Source: Tenebrio molitor
Lineage: Eukaryota > Arthropoda > Insecta > Coleoptera > Tenebrionidae
Direction: 5' to 3'
Assembly (NCBI RefSeq): GCF_963966145.1
Contig: NC_091047.1
Span: 10,974,001 to 11,038,000 of the forward strand
DNA: 64,000 nucleotides
Below, in pieces: positions 50,592-62,267 of the stretch. Position 1 is the first letter of the stretch. Each line of letters opens with the position of its first letter. A model generated the notes under the pieces. That model was not told where the DNA came from. It saw nothing but the letters and a program-made list of their open reading frames with translations, and ran no database searches. The translations under genes were made by a program, and so were the position numbers.

Positions 50592-53500
50592 TTAATATTC
50601 AAATTCTACAAAACTGCTTCGAGAAGATCTCGGCGAACGACTTGAAGAAGGTTCCGAAAAGATTAAATCTCTGCAGCTAGCGTCCTGCAAAACTTTCTCA
50701 ATATTCCCTACAATGTTTTTTATTCTTTTTTTATTGGGCACAGGAAGATTTGGTGTGAGACAAAGATTGTCAACCTCATGCAACTCCAGAGCCAAATATG
50801 GAGCCCCTCTCGCCACATGTTCTTGCATCTACGAAAAATACATTAAATTTCACATTCACAGTATAACACAATAGAATACTTTTAATTTTTTGCGTTCTAA
50901 AGTTGCAATTTTAAAATTAATATCACTATTATTATTTACACCGTTACCGTCCGCGAAAAGATCCTTTTCAAGAATGAAACTTAATTCTTTTAATCTTCTT
51001 TCTAAAATGGTGGAATCAATTTGTTCCTCGACATCCTCTCTGGAACAAACAAGCTAATACCTAAATAGTTATATGGTGGTAATATACCTACCTGAAATCT
51101 TCTACATTATCTGACGTCTTCCACAATTTTGGAACGAGCACGCTATTTTGCAAGGGTGGAGGAGGCAGAACTTGCATTTCTTGACATATTTCAATTTCAT
51201 CATTTTGGTCAATTATCTTAATAAGAGCAATGTGATTACAACATGCCACCAACATGGGTGACCTTTCCCAAACGTCCAATTCACCATGACCACTCGGAGA
51301 CCGTTTTGGTCCTGGATAAATACTCTCAATTCCCCATTCTATTGCTTTGCCGAAAATTGTAAACGAAGGAAAGTTAACAGTGAAACTTTGAATACATTTC
51401 TGTTCTTTCAGATCCCACAGTTTAAATGTCTGAAAAACGTTAAAACAATTTGAACGTAATTATATTTTTAACAACAATTACTCCGTCTGAAGAGCAACTC
51501 ATAAAGAGTTTCGATTTGTCCATTATTTTTACATCTGCAATTCTTGCCTGGTGGCCGGTAATTATTCCTACAGGTTTTGAAGTAATAATAGGGTTCCATA
51601 GTCTTAAAGTACCATCTTCGCTTCCGCTAATTAAAACTTTATGTACTCTGCTTAGTGCAAAACAATTGCATCCCTAATAAATTTGTCGACAAAAAATACA
51701 GGGTGATTAATGAGTAATAATGAGCCTAACAAAATCTGTGCTGCAACCAACAATACATCTCCTCCATACGACTAAAGATTGTTAAGTTAAAATAAGCAAT
51801 TATTACACTAATTATTTTGATTAAATTTGACAAATGTAGTGTCGGCATGTTGACAAGGTTTGTAAAATTAAAAAATATATTTTTTTAACGTCCGTCAAAA
51901 AAAGTGCAAGTTTTTTCATTCGTTTGCGTTCATAAAATATGTGATTTTTGAATCGATCAAGAAGCGTTAAAAAAGTGCCATAGCGGTTCATTTTTGCACG
52001 CATTTTGCGTTAAAAAAAGTGCCGTAGTTATAAAATTTTTCATTCATAATTAGTACTTTCTTTTAACGAGTTCGTATGTAAATTGGGATTTTTTTGGCAT
52101 GAGTGGCCCAATTTAAAACGCCAGTAAAACGAGCGTTTTAAAGGTCCACGGGTTTACACAGAAGAAAATTTTAAAATTTTGAGTGTCGAAAAACTTGTTA
52201 TCTAAACTTACGGACGCCAAAAAATTTTTGTGTGCAACTCCTTAGTAAAGTATCTTTTTTTTACTCGGCGCATTTGCGCACTCGCTTCGCTCGAGCGGCA
52301 AATTTTTCTTCTCGTAAAAAAAAGTATTACTTTACTCACTTGTTGCATAAATAACTATTTTAAAATACATTTTTTAATCCACATAATCGGTGCAAATGTT
52401 ATGTTCACTGCATCACAAATTTCGTTAGGCTCATTATTACTCGTAAATCATATATTTAGTAGAAAGTAGATTATAAGTCGTAGCGTAATAATAAAAATAA
52501 GTAGGTACCTACTCACTTTGGGCATTTTAAAAATGTAAGGCTTGTTTTTATTTCCTATGTACTTTATCACCACTGATGAATTAGAATCTTTACTGCAAGA
52601 TATAAGAGTTTCATTATCGTCAAAATACTTTAGATGTCTTACACATTCTGGGTGGAAACGTCCATTGCGTTTAATAATGATAAAATCTTTCTCATTTGGT
52701 AGCTCCTAAAAATTAATTCAATTCATCATAATAAGTGAAATTATTTTCTAGGAAAATTGGTCTTACATCCCAATAAAATAAATTCATTTTATCGTTATGT
52801 TTTTTTCTTAATAAAGCAGTTCTAGGCTGTAGAAACATAAATGAAAATACAATTCCACTGTCATCCCCCATAAACAAGACACTTTCGTTCTTTTCGGCGC
52901 TACTGCTCTTATAAGCAAAACACTAAAACAGTTTGTCATTATGAGTAGGTAGTAGAATGAAATCAAACCAACGTATAATGTACCTCCACAATGTTGGGTG
53001 TGCTCAAAATAAGCCAAAGAGGAACGTGTTTTAATCCCGATGCTTCGTAAATCACTACGCTTCTAGCGGTGTTGGTTGCAATAAACATAAGAATGTCTAC
53101 ACAAAAGATTGCGTCGGTAACCCATCTGTTTCTTCTTCTTCGATGCTCTTCTTTGCGATTAATGTCTTCTCTAGTCATTATTAAGTGATAAGTCGTTAAA
53201 AAGTTTAAATTACCGTCATATAAACCGACTCTACCATGTTTTGATATCATAGCGTAGCAAAAATATTTTTCAGTTTCGATTAAAACAATTTTAACAATTG
53301 TCTCTCTCTGAAACACTCATAATTTTGGAGTTAAAAAAAAATTAAACAAATTAAAGCGAGTTGAAACTTCGCTTTTCGAAAGTTTTGTTATTATTATCGT
53401 TCATCATTGTATCATATTGTTTTGTAGTCGTTCAATAATATACAACTTTGTATAAATCAGAGTTTCATCATTTGTTATTGTCCGAAATAAATTGTTTTTA

Positions 53501-56500
53501 TGCAAGTTAACAATGTAACGATGAAGTAATTTTGATATACGAGTAATAAGTGTTATTTGAGTTGTAACAAGCAACGTAATAGTAAATGTAACACATTACC
53601 AATTTTAACTTAGTTTTTTACTACTTTCGATTGGTTACAACATCGACCTAGCATTCCTTTTTGAATTTTTACTAGCAAAAAGAACCCGTCGAAAATAGTA
53701 CAAATTTTGTAAAATTGAAACCATTTCTGGACTGAACTGAAATACCGGATGCGCCGGGCAAATGAATTTTACAGCGTTTGTACAATGGCCGGCAATAAAA
53801 ACTAGCCATCACTTTTTTGTCACATCAAAATGCGCATGTGTAATCAATGCTTTAATGGCACTGACATTTAAAAGATGGCTAACTTTTTTGCCGGCCACTG
53901 TACTATTGCGATCAAAAAATTTCGGACACTAATGTCATCGTGCTCTAGGATCGTGCTGTCATACATTCTAAAACGACCCTTATGTATAAATAACCTCAAT
54001 TTTAATTGTGTCAATTTTGAAAATGTGAATGTCAGATTTACCGAGAAAATATTCAAGAAGTTTTAAAAATCAGGCAAATGGAATAGAACGAGGTTTTAAT
54101 TAATAAAAAAATATACAATAAATACCCAAATGTACTCGTATATTAAAAAAATTATATTTTAAACCGGTGTCATATTGACAACAATTTCATCTTTCATGTG
54201 ACAATTTCAATAAAGCATGATTTAGAGTGACAGAAGTTTGATGTCCAAAATTTTATGATCGTAATAGTACATAATAGGTAGTTATTTTTATATTAAGTGC
54301 GCGAAGAAAGTGTTTTTTGTGCATGAAAAGGTCTTTTACGCCGAGACGAAGGTCGAGGCAGTATAAGCCTTTGAATGCACAAAAACATCTTCTCGCACAA
54401 AATATAAACAATATTTTTTCTATAATTGATTAAAAAAATTGAAATTAAAAATTCAAATTTTTGAAGGAACTCTGAAGTTTCATTGCAGTGACCATGTTGC
54501 TAGGTAACTAATAAAAAACAGTGCGTGAAATGAAAAACAGAAATAGTCGTATGCGTGAAATTGCATTTCACACACTGTTTTGTATGGTTTCTATGGTTTC
54601 GATCTTACTAACAATGCAAAAAAAATACACGTCAGAAAATGACCCATTTCAGGCACAGATAACTAACTATGCGTGAATTTCAATTTTTTGAATCAATTAT
54701 ATACAGGGTGTCCCAGAACTCGCGGATCAAATTGAAACTGTATATTCCTTGATGGTAATGAAGGTAAAAAACGTTTAGAAAAATATTCAGGGTGCAACAG
54801 CTTTTTAGTTATGAATTAATCAAATTGACCAATAGAGATCGATTTAATTTTCCCTTTATGAGAAAATTGAGTACCTTCCCTCAATTGCCAAGCAACGTAT
54901 AATTCGATGAATAATAAAATTATTTTCAATATTTATCTGGTCAACTTGTCGAAACAGACGTCAAAAGTGACAGCTATTTTTGAAATAACCAAAAATGGGA
55001 TAATTTCGCCAAAGGCAGGCGAACAAATGTATAGAATCTAAATCAGGGAACGCAAGAAGTTAGTTTCTTATTCCGGCAATTAATGAAATGTGGTTTGTTA
55101 TGTTATGAGTGAAAATTTCCAGAGCAATTGTAACCTTGAGGGGTATGGCAAATTGACGGGAGGGATATGATGAATTGAACCTTTGTTGAAGGAAGGTAAA
55201 ATGGCGACGTAGTGTCAAGTGAGTAATACATATTACTACCTTAAAAATCTTAGTAAAAAGTGAAATATGCAGGGCCTGTGAAGTGAATCGGAATCACAAG
55301 AAATTTATCCTGACTCCTGTGCATCACACTGCATCTGCAACGTATTAGCGCAGCTACACGAGCGGGACTCGTCATCGTCGAAATGAAAGAAAAGACTTTT
55401 AGGAACATTTTTGACAGTGCAAAAAAAGCTGGAGTTACACGTAGGTTTTGAGCAACAGATCACGCATAGTGGCAGTTCTGAAAGAAAGAAGACAAAACTG
55501 GATTGAACTAACCTATTTATTTTAGCATCATTATTAGTAAAATTTTAAGATCAAATTTTATAACTAAACGATGTAGAATGCAACAAATGAAATAAGAAAC
55601 ATGCAAAATAAAAAGAATAATTTATAACAAGTGTTCAGTCTAAGCATATTAGGAATAACAGTAGCCAGTCTTTCGTGAATTTGGTCATTTATTTCTTCTA
55701 AAATATTGATAGGTTCGCGGTAAATATTGTTCTTCAAATATACTTCTTCTACCGTCGTCATCAAAGTACTGAAGAACAGCATCTTCAGTCTCTGGCGTTC
55801 TAACTTCTCGCGGGGGACCACCAATTTCTTGTCAGCTAGGCACCAAGGACCCAATATCTCGAGCACGGTACACCAACCGTAGAAATACGTTATAATTTGG
55901 ATGTGGCAAACGTCGTGGAAAACGTATTGCATATTCCCTTGCATCCTCACGTGCATTGCGCGGGCACTTTCCATAAATTATGAGCATTTCGGCATTCTCT
56001 GCAGCTGTATACATGATTTCAATACGAAGTTTGACAATTTCGAATCAAATTATAACTTGACGTTGTCAAAATCTTCACAGTTGCCCAAACATTTACTTGA
56101 AATTCCATACTATTCTTATTAGAATTATGTTGCTAGGCAATTCAAACCTTTGGTTAAATTTACGTGAAATTCAAATTAACAGCGTCCTTCTGATTGGTTA
56201 ACTTTAATTATTCATTACAAAAAATCGATTATACCCTGTCCTTTTTTTTAAACGGTATTGCTTTCAGTTATCACTAAGGAAAACGCACTGTAAGTTTGAT
56301 CCGCGAGTTCTGGGACACCCTGTATATAATATATATAATTAAATTTAATAAATAAATAAATTAAATTTAAATATTTTTATTTAGTGAAAATTTGTTACAC
56401 AGTCAACAAATAAATAAATAAATTAAATTTAAATATTTTTATTTAGTGATATTTAATAATAAAATAAATATGTTGCAACATTGCAGTTGCAGTCCTCGAT

Positions 56501-57099
56501 AACTTACCCTGGTTTGTGGAACAGCGATAATATTTCCTAAATGTAAGCTGAGAGTTTTCAAACTTGTCGGCATCAAATTTTTTAATAGGAAGTCTAAAAA
56601 CTCCGACCAAGTAACTTTAATTGGATTCATTTTATTGATTTCGTCAAATAGCGCAATACTTTGAGGAACATAGTTCGAATGATTGAACGCTTCATTGATT
56701 GTATTAACAAATTCTTCTTTGCTAAGACCTTCATCGTCGGTGCTTTTCTTGAATAAAGTCTTTAACGTGCTCAGATGATTTAATGAGATATTTTGAACCA
56801 TATCGTGCCACGATTGGAGCGACAAGTCTTCCTCAGAATTTAAACTACACATAAAATTATCAGTTTTTTTTTTCATGAAGTTATTTTTGATACAAGTGTA
56901 GATACGAAAAAGTCATTAAAATTTATTTTTGCTTTAGTTTATTGTTTTTTTTTTACCTCTGAATAATAATTATTGAATCCTCAGGAGTGTTTTGACCAAG
57001 TTTTTTGGAGTCTGAACTACTAGGTATACGTCAGGACAAATAAAAAATTATGGGGTCTCACCTCACATTATCAAGGTTTTGCAAAAGGTTTTCATCCAT
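50592..57099 (-). CDS. EF-hand and WD40-repeat protein, WDR49/WDR64/WDY family
   Basis: Ten exons, minus strand: 57062-57099, 56957-57016, 56508-56844, 52984-53307, 52767-52922, 52517-52705, 51482-51673, 51092-51429, 50880-51039, 50592-50828; 676 aa, in frame. Residues about 30-145 are an EF-hand-like helical region (LFKKSTDDEGLSKEEFVNTI, MNPIKVTWSEFLDFLL). A propeller follows with the family signature HRRRRNRWVTDAIFCVDILM, LYDGNL, and two clear WD units (ISGSEDGTLRLWNPIITSKP, TFKLWDLKEQKC). A coiled-coil segment (ILERRLKELSFILEKD) and a short Ser/Arg-rich tail end it. Relatives are linked to cilia and sperm in animals and one is Y-linked in flies. It is shorter than typical members (about 900-1000 aa), so propeller units may be lost or unseen exons may lie in the 3.2 kb intron; all middle junctions are phase 0, which would permit either. 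Confidence 0.88.
51699..52455. mobile_element. TIR element with nested repeat in a WD40-gene intron
   Basis: The left end after TA (CAGGGTGATTAATGAGTAAT then AATGAGCCTAACAAAAT) is mirrored at the right by TTTCGTTAGGCTCATTATTA then CTCGTAAATCA. The family-C repeat copy (52063-52193) lies inside, so this is a composite. The outermost right bases have decayed. Confidence 0.7.
52063..52193 (+). repeat. Dispersed repeat (copy 4, shortest)
   Basis: TTAACGAGTTCGTATGTAAA then TTGGGATTTTTTTGGCATGAG, AACGAGCGTTTTAAAGGTCC and TTTTGAGTGTCGAAAAAC match the 38.7 kb copy, with the part encoding the conserved frame deleted. Confidence 0.65.
53783..53900. repeat. TA-flanked 118-bp MITE
   Basis: Ends CAATGGCCGGCAATAAAAAC then TAGCCATC and GATGGCTAACTTTTTTGCCG then GCCACTG are inverted repeats of about 28 bases, each next to TA. 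In the 3.2 kb intron of the WD40 gene. Confidence 0.85.
54704..56322 (-). mobile_element. Degenerate mariner-like transposon with DUF4817-type HTH
   Basis: The ends CAGGGTGTCCCAGAACTCGC then GGATCAAA and their exact complement (TTTGATCCGCGAGTTC, TGGGACACCCTG) are each flanked by TA, 1.62 kb apart. The minus strand encodes a helix-turn-helix piece (see 55832-56014) and, after a stop, a fragment GPPREVRTPETEDAVLQYF in the expected order for this transposase type. A later frame carries a short DDE-end-like piece. Stops and a large deletion make it non-functional. Inside the 3.2 kb WD40-gene intron. Confidence 0.85.
55832..56014 (-). pseudogene. Broken DUF4817-type transposase, N-terminal part
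   Basis: The 60-codon frame starts MYTAAENAEMLIIYGKCPRN and carries ARFP-like REYAIRFPRRLPHPNYNVFL and RLVYRARDIGS, the standard pattern of the DNA-binding domain found at the start of many insect IS630/mariner-type transposases. A stop follows SLVPS, after which the same frame continues with recognisable transposase-like residues, so the gene is interrupted rather than short. Confidence 0.75.
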
Positions 57100-57716
57100 C
57101 GATTGGCTTTGACAGTCCACTCAAGATTAATATTTATATATCTTGTCTGCGATAAACAGTCTGAACCTCTACTTTTACTTAATTATCGATCAAACTAAAA
57201 TTATTTGATGAGTGTTTTCAAATGGTTTGTCTGTTGTTTTGACGATATTTATAATGAAAACAAATCCAAAACACAGTTGCAGATAAGGGCATCAAATGAC
57301 GAGAAACGCAGACGGCAGACGCAACTTAATTTAAACTCAACTTCTATGGCATAAGTCCAATCACCTTAGCCACAGTCTTAGCCAGTCCTAGCCAAAAATT
57401 CGCCTGGTCACGGACTCACGGCAATTAGTTCATTGTCACTGCCACAATCTGAGTCAAGTTCAGCACCGATTAGACCTCTCGGTTCAGGTTTGAGTGACGT
57501 AATAGTTTAGTTACGAAACAGTGATCATATCAAATAATTTGAGCCAGTTCTGCTGAATCACTATGTCATTATCTGTGAGCACAATAATGAAGGTGGAATT
57601 ATTCAATCTGTGGCAATCTACATCAATAAAGCGAACAATACGAGTTGTTACCTAGTTCTATAAAAAGTTAGGTTATATCCGGGAAAACTTAAAAAAACAC
57701 ACAAAATTCAAGTGAA
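57100..57716. promoter_or_regulatory. Head-to-head promoter region between the WD40 gene and ABHD4/5 gene
   Basis: The start codons of two divergent genes are 617 bases apart, so both promoters and 5' UTRs must lie here. The stretch is less AT-rich than the surroundings and lacks repeats. I see no convincing TATA box for either gene. Shared regulation is possible but not shown. Confidence 0.6.
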
Positions 57717-59029
57717 ATGTCAGGAACTGTAGCAAATCAGGAAAAATGCGGCTGGATCAAATATTCAGAGACCAAACTTGTTACGCTGGAAAAGAAAATA
57801 TTTCAAGGTAAAATTTTCATGAGCTTTTGTTGTTATTAATTTTTGTTTTTTAGTTTTACAGACAGCATATAAGGGGTGGCATGTCCTTATTGACCACAAA
57901 TCAAACGTTAAAGCTAGAATATGGACGATTGCTATGAATGTTGAGTCAAAAAACACCCCACTAGTCCTTCTACATGGTTTTGGAGCTGGAGTAGCATTTT
58001 GGTGTTTAAACTTAGACTCCTTAGCAGCTAATCGGCCTGTATATGCCATAGACATTTTAGGTAAAAATTATCAAAGCTGAGTAAGCTAATAAATGACATG
58101 TTAAATGAGTGCAGGCTTTGGAAGATCTTCAAGGCCTGATTTTAGTAATGATGGCCAAGAAGCAGAACAAGAATTTGTGGAGTCAATTGAAAAGTGGCGT
58201 AAAGAATTGAATTTGGATGAGTTTATACTGCTAGGACACAGCATGGGTGGTTATTTAGCTACTAGTTACACAATTTCTTATCCTAAACAAGTCAAACATT
58301 TAATCCTGGCTGACCCCTGGGGATTTGTAGAAAGACCAAGTGATTTTAATCCACCTTTATGGTTAAAAACTCTTGGGATTGTTTTGTATCCATTCACAGT
58401 ATTCAACCCTCTAGCAACAGTCAGAGCTGCTGGACCTTTTGGTATTTTTTAAAAGCTTTACCTAGACAGTTGTTTCAATGTATCATTTCAGGCCCATGGA
58501 TAATAAAAAAGATGCGATCGGACATTTCAAATAAATATGCTGGGAGACTAGAAAATCATGAAATTATAACAGATTATATCTATCAATGCAATTCACAAAA
58601 ACCGACGTAATTATTTGTGGTAGTAAGAAAATTGTAAAGAATTTTGGATGTAATTTTAGGGGTGAGACTGCTTTCCACAAAATGATCAGAGGTTTTGGAT
58701 GGGCAAAAAATCCAATGCTAAACAGGATACACAAACTAGACAATGGAGTACCAATCACTTTGATGAATGGTTCCAACACATGGATGGACAAGAGTGTTGG
58801 TAAAAAGTTGCAAGAAATGAGACAAAATTCATATGTCAGATTGGAGATTATCAGTGAAGCTGGACATCACGTACACGCTGACAATCCTGAATCTTTCAAT
58901 GAGATTGTAGTTGATGTGTGTAATTTAACAGAAAAAGAGTTGAGACAAGTCAATAAAGTTATTTCTGAAAGTGAAAGTCTTCAAGATGAAGAGGAGATAG
59001 TTACAGAGAAGCAAATAGTCTCTTCATAA
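57717..59029 (+). CDS. ABHD4/ABHD5-type alpha/beta hydrolase (pummelig-like)
   Basis: Five exons: 57717-57807, 57854-58060, 58115-58441, 58492-58606, 58660-59029; 369 aa, in frame. Family motifs in order: oxyanion segment LVLLHGFGAG, DILGFGRSSRPDF, FVESIEKWRKEL, nucleophile elbow GHSMGG with Ser142, LILADPWGFVERP, TGETAF, GWAKNPML, and GHHVHADNP, which supplies the catalytic His and the HxxxxD acyltransferase-type motif (His316-Asp321). ABHD5/CGI-58 of vertebrates has Asn instead of Ser at the elbow; Ser here predicts an active lysophospholipase/N-acyl-phospholipase enzyme like ABHD4 and the fly orthologue. Expected at lipid droplets or ER membranes. Divergent from the WD40 gene; a likely paralogue begins 1.3 kb downstream. 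Confidence 0.94.
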
Positions 59030-60347
59030 TATTTAAATATTGATGAGACACCAACAATTTTAGATTTAGTACCATTATGTAATAACTGCTGCATAAGAAA
59101 ATATAGTTCATGAACGGCTATTAAATATTACTACACATTTTATCCTGTATTTTTGTTTTTTTTTAAGGTAATGTTGACGTCATATATAAGTTATAATTAT
59201 TATCGATTGAAGATAAGTACACAATGATAAAGCGATACTTTGTAGTGCAGTACGTAATGTTTATTTGTAATACATTTATATCGTTTTTAATAAATTTATT
59301 GCTATCTATGTGACCCATAATACACAGCACCATTTTGACATAACCAACTAACCAACACTCGCATAATTCAAATCTGTTTAATCCCATTTTAATTGTTTTT
59401 TATTTGTGCCAGAACACTTGGTGTTGTAATTGATTATCTACTAATTTTCGTTTAATTCTATGTCTGATCACAATCTGCAATGGTTTACATAATTACCTAT
59501 TTACATTTTTTTACATACAAATTTGCGAACCGTTCAAGTTTTTTTACACGCTCAGTACTACTATCATTAAACGTCTAAAGTACATAAGAGCGACGTTATA
59601 TTTAAGTTTTCTTACTGATAGTGATAACACAATCAGTCATGTAGGTGAAACTTAACTATGTATTGCTGTATCAGATGATAAATTCACAACAATGAGACTT
59701 ATTTCTGTATGTTACATCTTCCTATTTTAAGCTGTCTTTAGGCAATTGTTACAAATTAACCTTGACCCATTTTTGCATGAGCAAATTAAGTCATTGGTTC
59801 ATCAAATAAATTTCAAGCGATAACCACGTGTATACTGGTAGATAAAAAATAATAAATATACGAGGAAACGTTGTTTTTAAAATATGCAAGTCAAGGTTGG
59901 TTGTTATCTGTTGCATGTTTATGGTAATGACGTTTTTAAAAGCGGGATGTGTGGAAAGCTTGTGACTGCGGAGTTAGGTAGTTCAGTTGCAAATTACAAT
60001 AATTGTGCATCAGTGGCAGAGTACTTTTACTTTGGGCGAACAATGTGGGGTTCAAATTCCGTGTATGACTAATGGCGATAATGCTTGATTTATCTGAAAC
60101 AATGGGAAATTCATATTCATATTTGCTCAAGTGTTAGTGAGGTTAAGATCGTATTTGCTGATTTATGTGACGATTATAATGTCCAGTGTTGAGAATCCCA
60201 GAAACGACAAAATTTTGGTGGCGAACCATGCATCGAGGTAACAACACTTTTCTATGTGTACACAAACTTATTGATAAATTCAAACCACACACAAGAAAAT
60301 TTATGTCAAGTTGGTGTCAATTTTATTAAATTTCGTTTCGTGTTGTG
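59030..60347. other. Intergenic, no gene recognised
   Basis: Holds the 3' UTR of the ABHD gene (an ATTAAA at about 59121 is a possible signal) and the promoter of the next gene. The short frames here have no features. A tRNA-like match near 60014-60060 was examined and rejected. Confidence 0.5.
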
Positions 60348-60605
60348 ATGTCCGAGTTTATTTTCAAATTTATGTTGGCTTCAGTTTTTGCGCTTGTGGT
60401 CAGTCTGTCCACATTCTACTATAAATTTGTTATTAATACACTGAGGTGAGCGCTTACTTACATAACATAACCTAAATTTTCATTACACGAAAAACTTTGT
60501 TGACGATGGTTTTTTTTAATGACAGCTGGTTTAGCCCCGACTGGTTGTCATGGAATAAGTACTCGGAGACTATGCTGAGAGCTCTAGAGAAGAAGATTCT
60601 TCAGA
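60348..60605 (+). CDS. 5' exons of a probable second ABHD4/5-like hydrolase (partial)
   Basis: Two exons: 60348-60445 and 60526-60605, joined in frame with good splice sites (CTGAG|GTGAGC, GACAG|C, CAGA|GTAAGT). The first encodes a membrane helix (FKFMLASVFALVVSLSTFYY). The second contains WLSWNKYSETMLRALEKKIL, which lines up with CGWIKYSETKLVTLEKKIFQ in exon 1 of the ABHD gene at 57717, and both end in splice phase 1 at the same codon. That is strong evidence of tandem duplication. The next exon should encode the oxyanion segment, but none is found before the window ends 3.4 kb later, so either a long intron or a truncated copy follows. Confidence 0.55.
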
Positions 60606-62176
60606 GTAAGTTTGACCTTGTTTTTTTGTACTGTACGGAAGGGTTGTTTTTATACGCAACGTGCTCTGTTAGGAGCAATGAAAGAACCCCAATAGTCTAT
60701 TTATTAATCTATGGAAAGAACTTTCGAATTCGAATGTTCAGAGGCTGCACCTTCATCTTCGTTAAGTGCTTTTGGGTATTTAACAGAGCATAACCATTTT
60801 GTGTTAAATTTCTTTTCACATTGAGTCAGAGCAAGCTAAAAAATGTAACTATAACTAAGGTATGTATACCTCACCTATCTGATATTTTGTGTTTATCCAT
60901 AGGGACAGGGGTAAATCTTAATAATGAGCTGTACAGGTCTCAAATTATACAGCTACCATCAATGCGCATTTTTTTATAAACACAAAAAAATTAAATTTGA
61001 TGTTTGTTACGTTAAGATCACTTTTTGAAATGTTAATTGAATATTAAAACCGTCATTACAATCTAGATATTGCCGCTCAAAAATTGATATTTTATAATAT
61101 TCTGGAAGAAACTTAAACTTCAACATCGAAGTAAATTCACATTTGTTTTGCGATTTTGATCATATAAATTCCTTCCAAGAATAATACATATCAAATATTC
61201 AGTTTTTTGTTTTGATGAATGAATAGTTATTTCCGAGATTCACTTATTCATGCATAAGATGCTGCTCTTAAAATTTAGCTTGAATGTTGAATGATGAAGC
61301 TGAGGTAAAAATGTACAAAATTGAAAGTCAAATTTAAGCTATAGCTTGCGTTTAAAAAATCGCAACTATATTTTTGAAAATATTTCTCTAAGTGCGTGAC
61401 TGTTTATAGCTATCGTGTATTTTTACTGCACGAGTAAGTGATAAAAACAAAACTTTTTTGATAAATTTAACACAAGTCGCATTTTTGATAATTGTTGTAG
61501 GTACTTAACAAGTAAACCACCACGATAGGTAATTGTATACCACCGTAAAATATTTTTAAAATTTGTTTTGCATTAGCATTCGCTTTTAAAATAAATTTGC
61601 ATTTGAATAACTCCAATTCGACTAATACTACATAATACGTTAACATTTGGTGATATCTATGAATAATAAATTCGAAACCATTTGAAGTACATACGAGCAC
61701 ATATTATTGATATTACATAAATATACATGGTATGCAAAATTTTATCGGTTACTGTATGCATATTATTCTTTCAAGTAGGTACGAGTATGATCAAATCGGA
61801 TAATAAGAGTTTATAATCCAAAGTCGTCAGAGATATTTTGAAAATGTAGGTATCATCATACCTAACATAAATTGAGAAGTAAATTTAAAAACAGATTTTT
61901 AAGAAAGTTGGGCGCTTTGTTCGTTATATCTATTTTAATATATTTTTTTTTTTTTAATTCAATCATCCTGTTATACAACGAATGAAAATAACAACTTAAT
62001 TGGACAGAACAATATAATTTTGTTTTTATAGCTAGCTAATTTTAAATAATAAAACTCTGAAATGACCAACGAATAATCAGTCTCCTGTTAGAACACAACA
62101 CATTTCTTGTAAAGATTGCTAAGTGCAAGTTTCAGTTTTTGGAAATTTAATGTAAAAATAGTACATTCTTCAACGG

Positions 62177-62267
62177 GCGTATAATGATGGCTCAAGGGGA
62201 TGAAAATGCCAACACGAGTCGTAGGCGAGTGATGGAATCGTCCGAGTGAATAATAGCCGTTATACGC
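62177..62267. repeat. Hairpin repeat with ACGAGTCGTAGGCGAGTG core
   Basis: GCGTATAATGATGGCTCA at the left pairs with AGCCGTTATACGC at the right; the centre ACGAGTCGTAGGCGAGTGAT matches that of the unit at 22492-22588 and is in the same relative position. Confidence 0.5.

Noticed and set aside
55564..55974. 136-codon frame with hydrophobic end, possible membrane protein
   Set aside because: Its first part overlaps in another frame the better supported DUF4817-type transposase piece, and its ends lie in the transposon; most likely a shifted reading of the decayed transposase.
60008..60075. tRNA-like sequence with TGGCAGAGT and GGTTCAAATTCC boxes
   Set aside because: The boxes are only about 35 bases apart, about 10 short for a tRNA, and no acceptor stem pairs around them.
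60497..60793. 98-codon frame read straight through the 60605 splice donor
   Set aside because: Similarity to the ABHD N-terminus stops exactly at the CAGA|GTAAGT donor, so the downstream part is intron translation.
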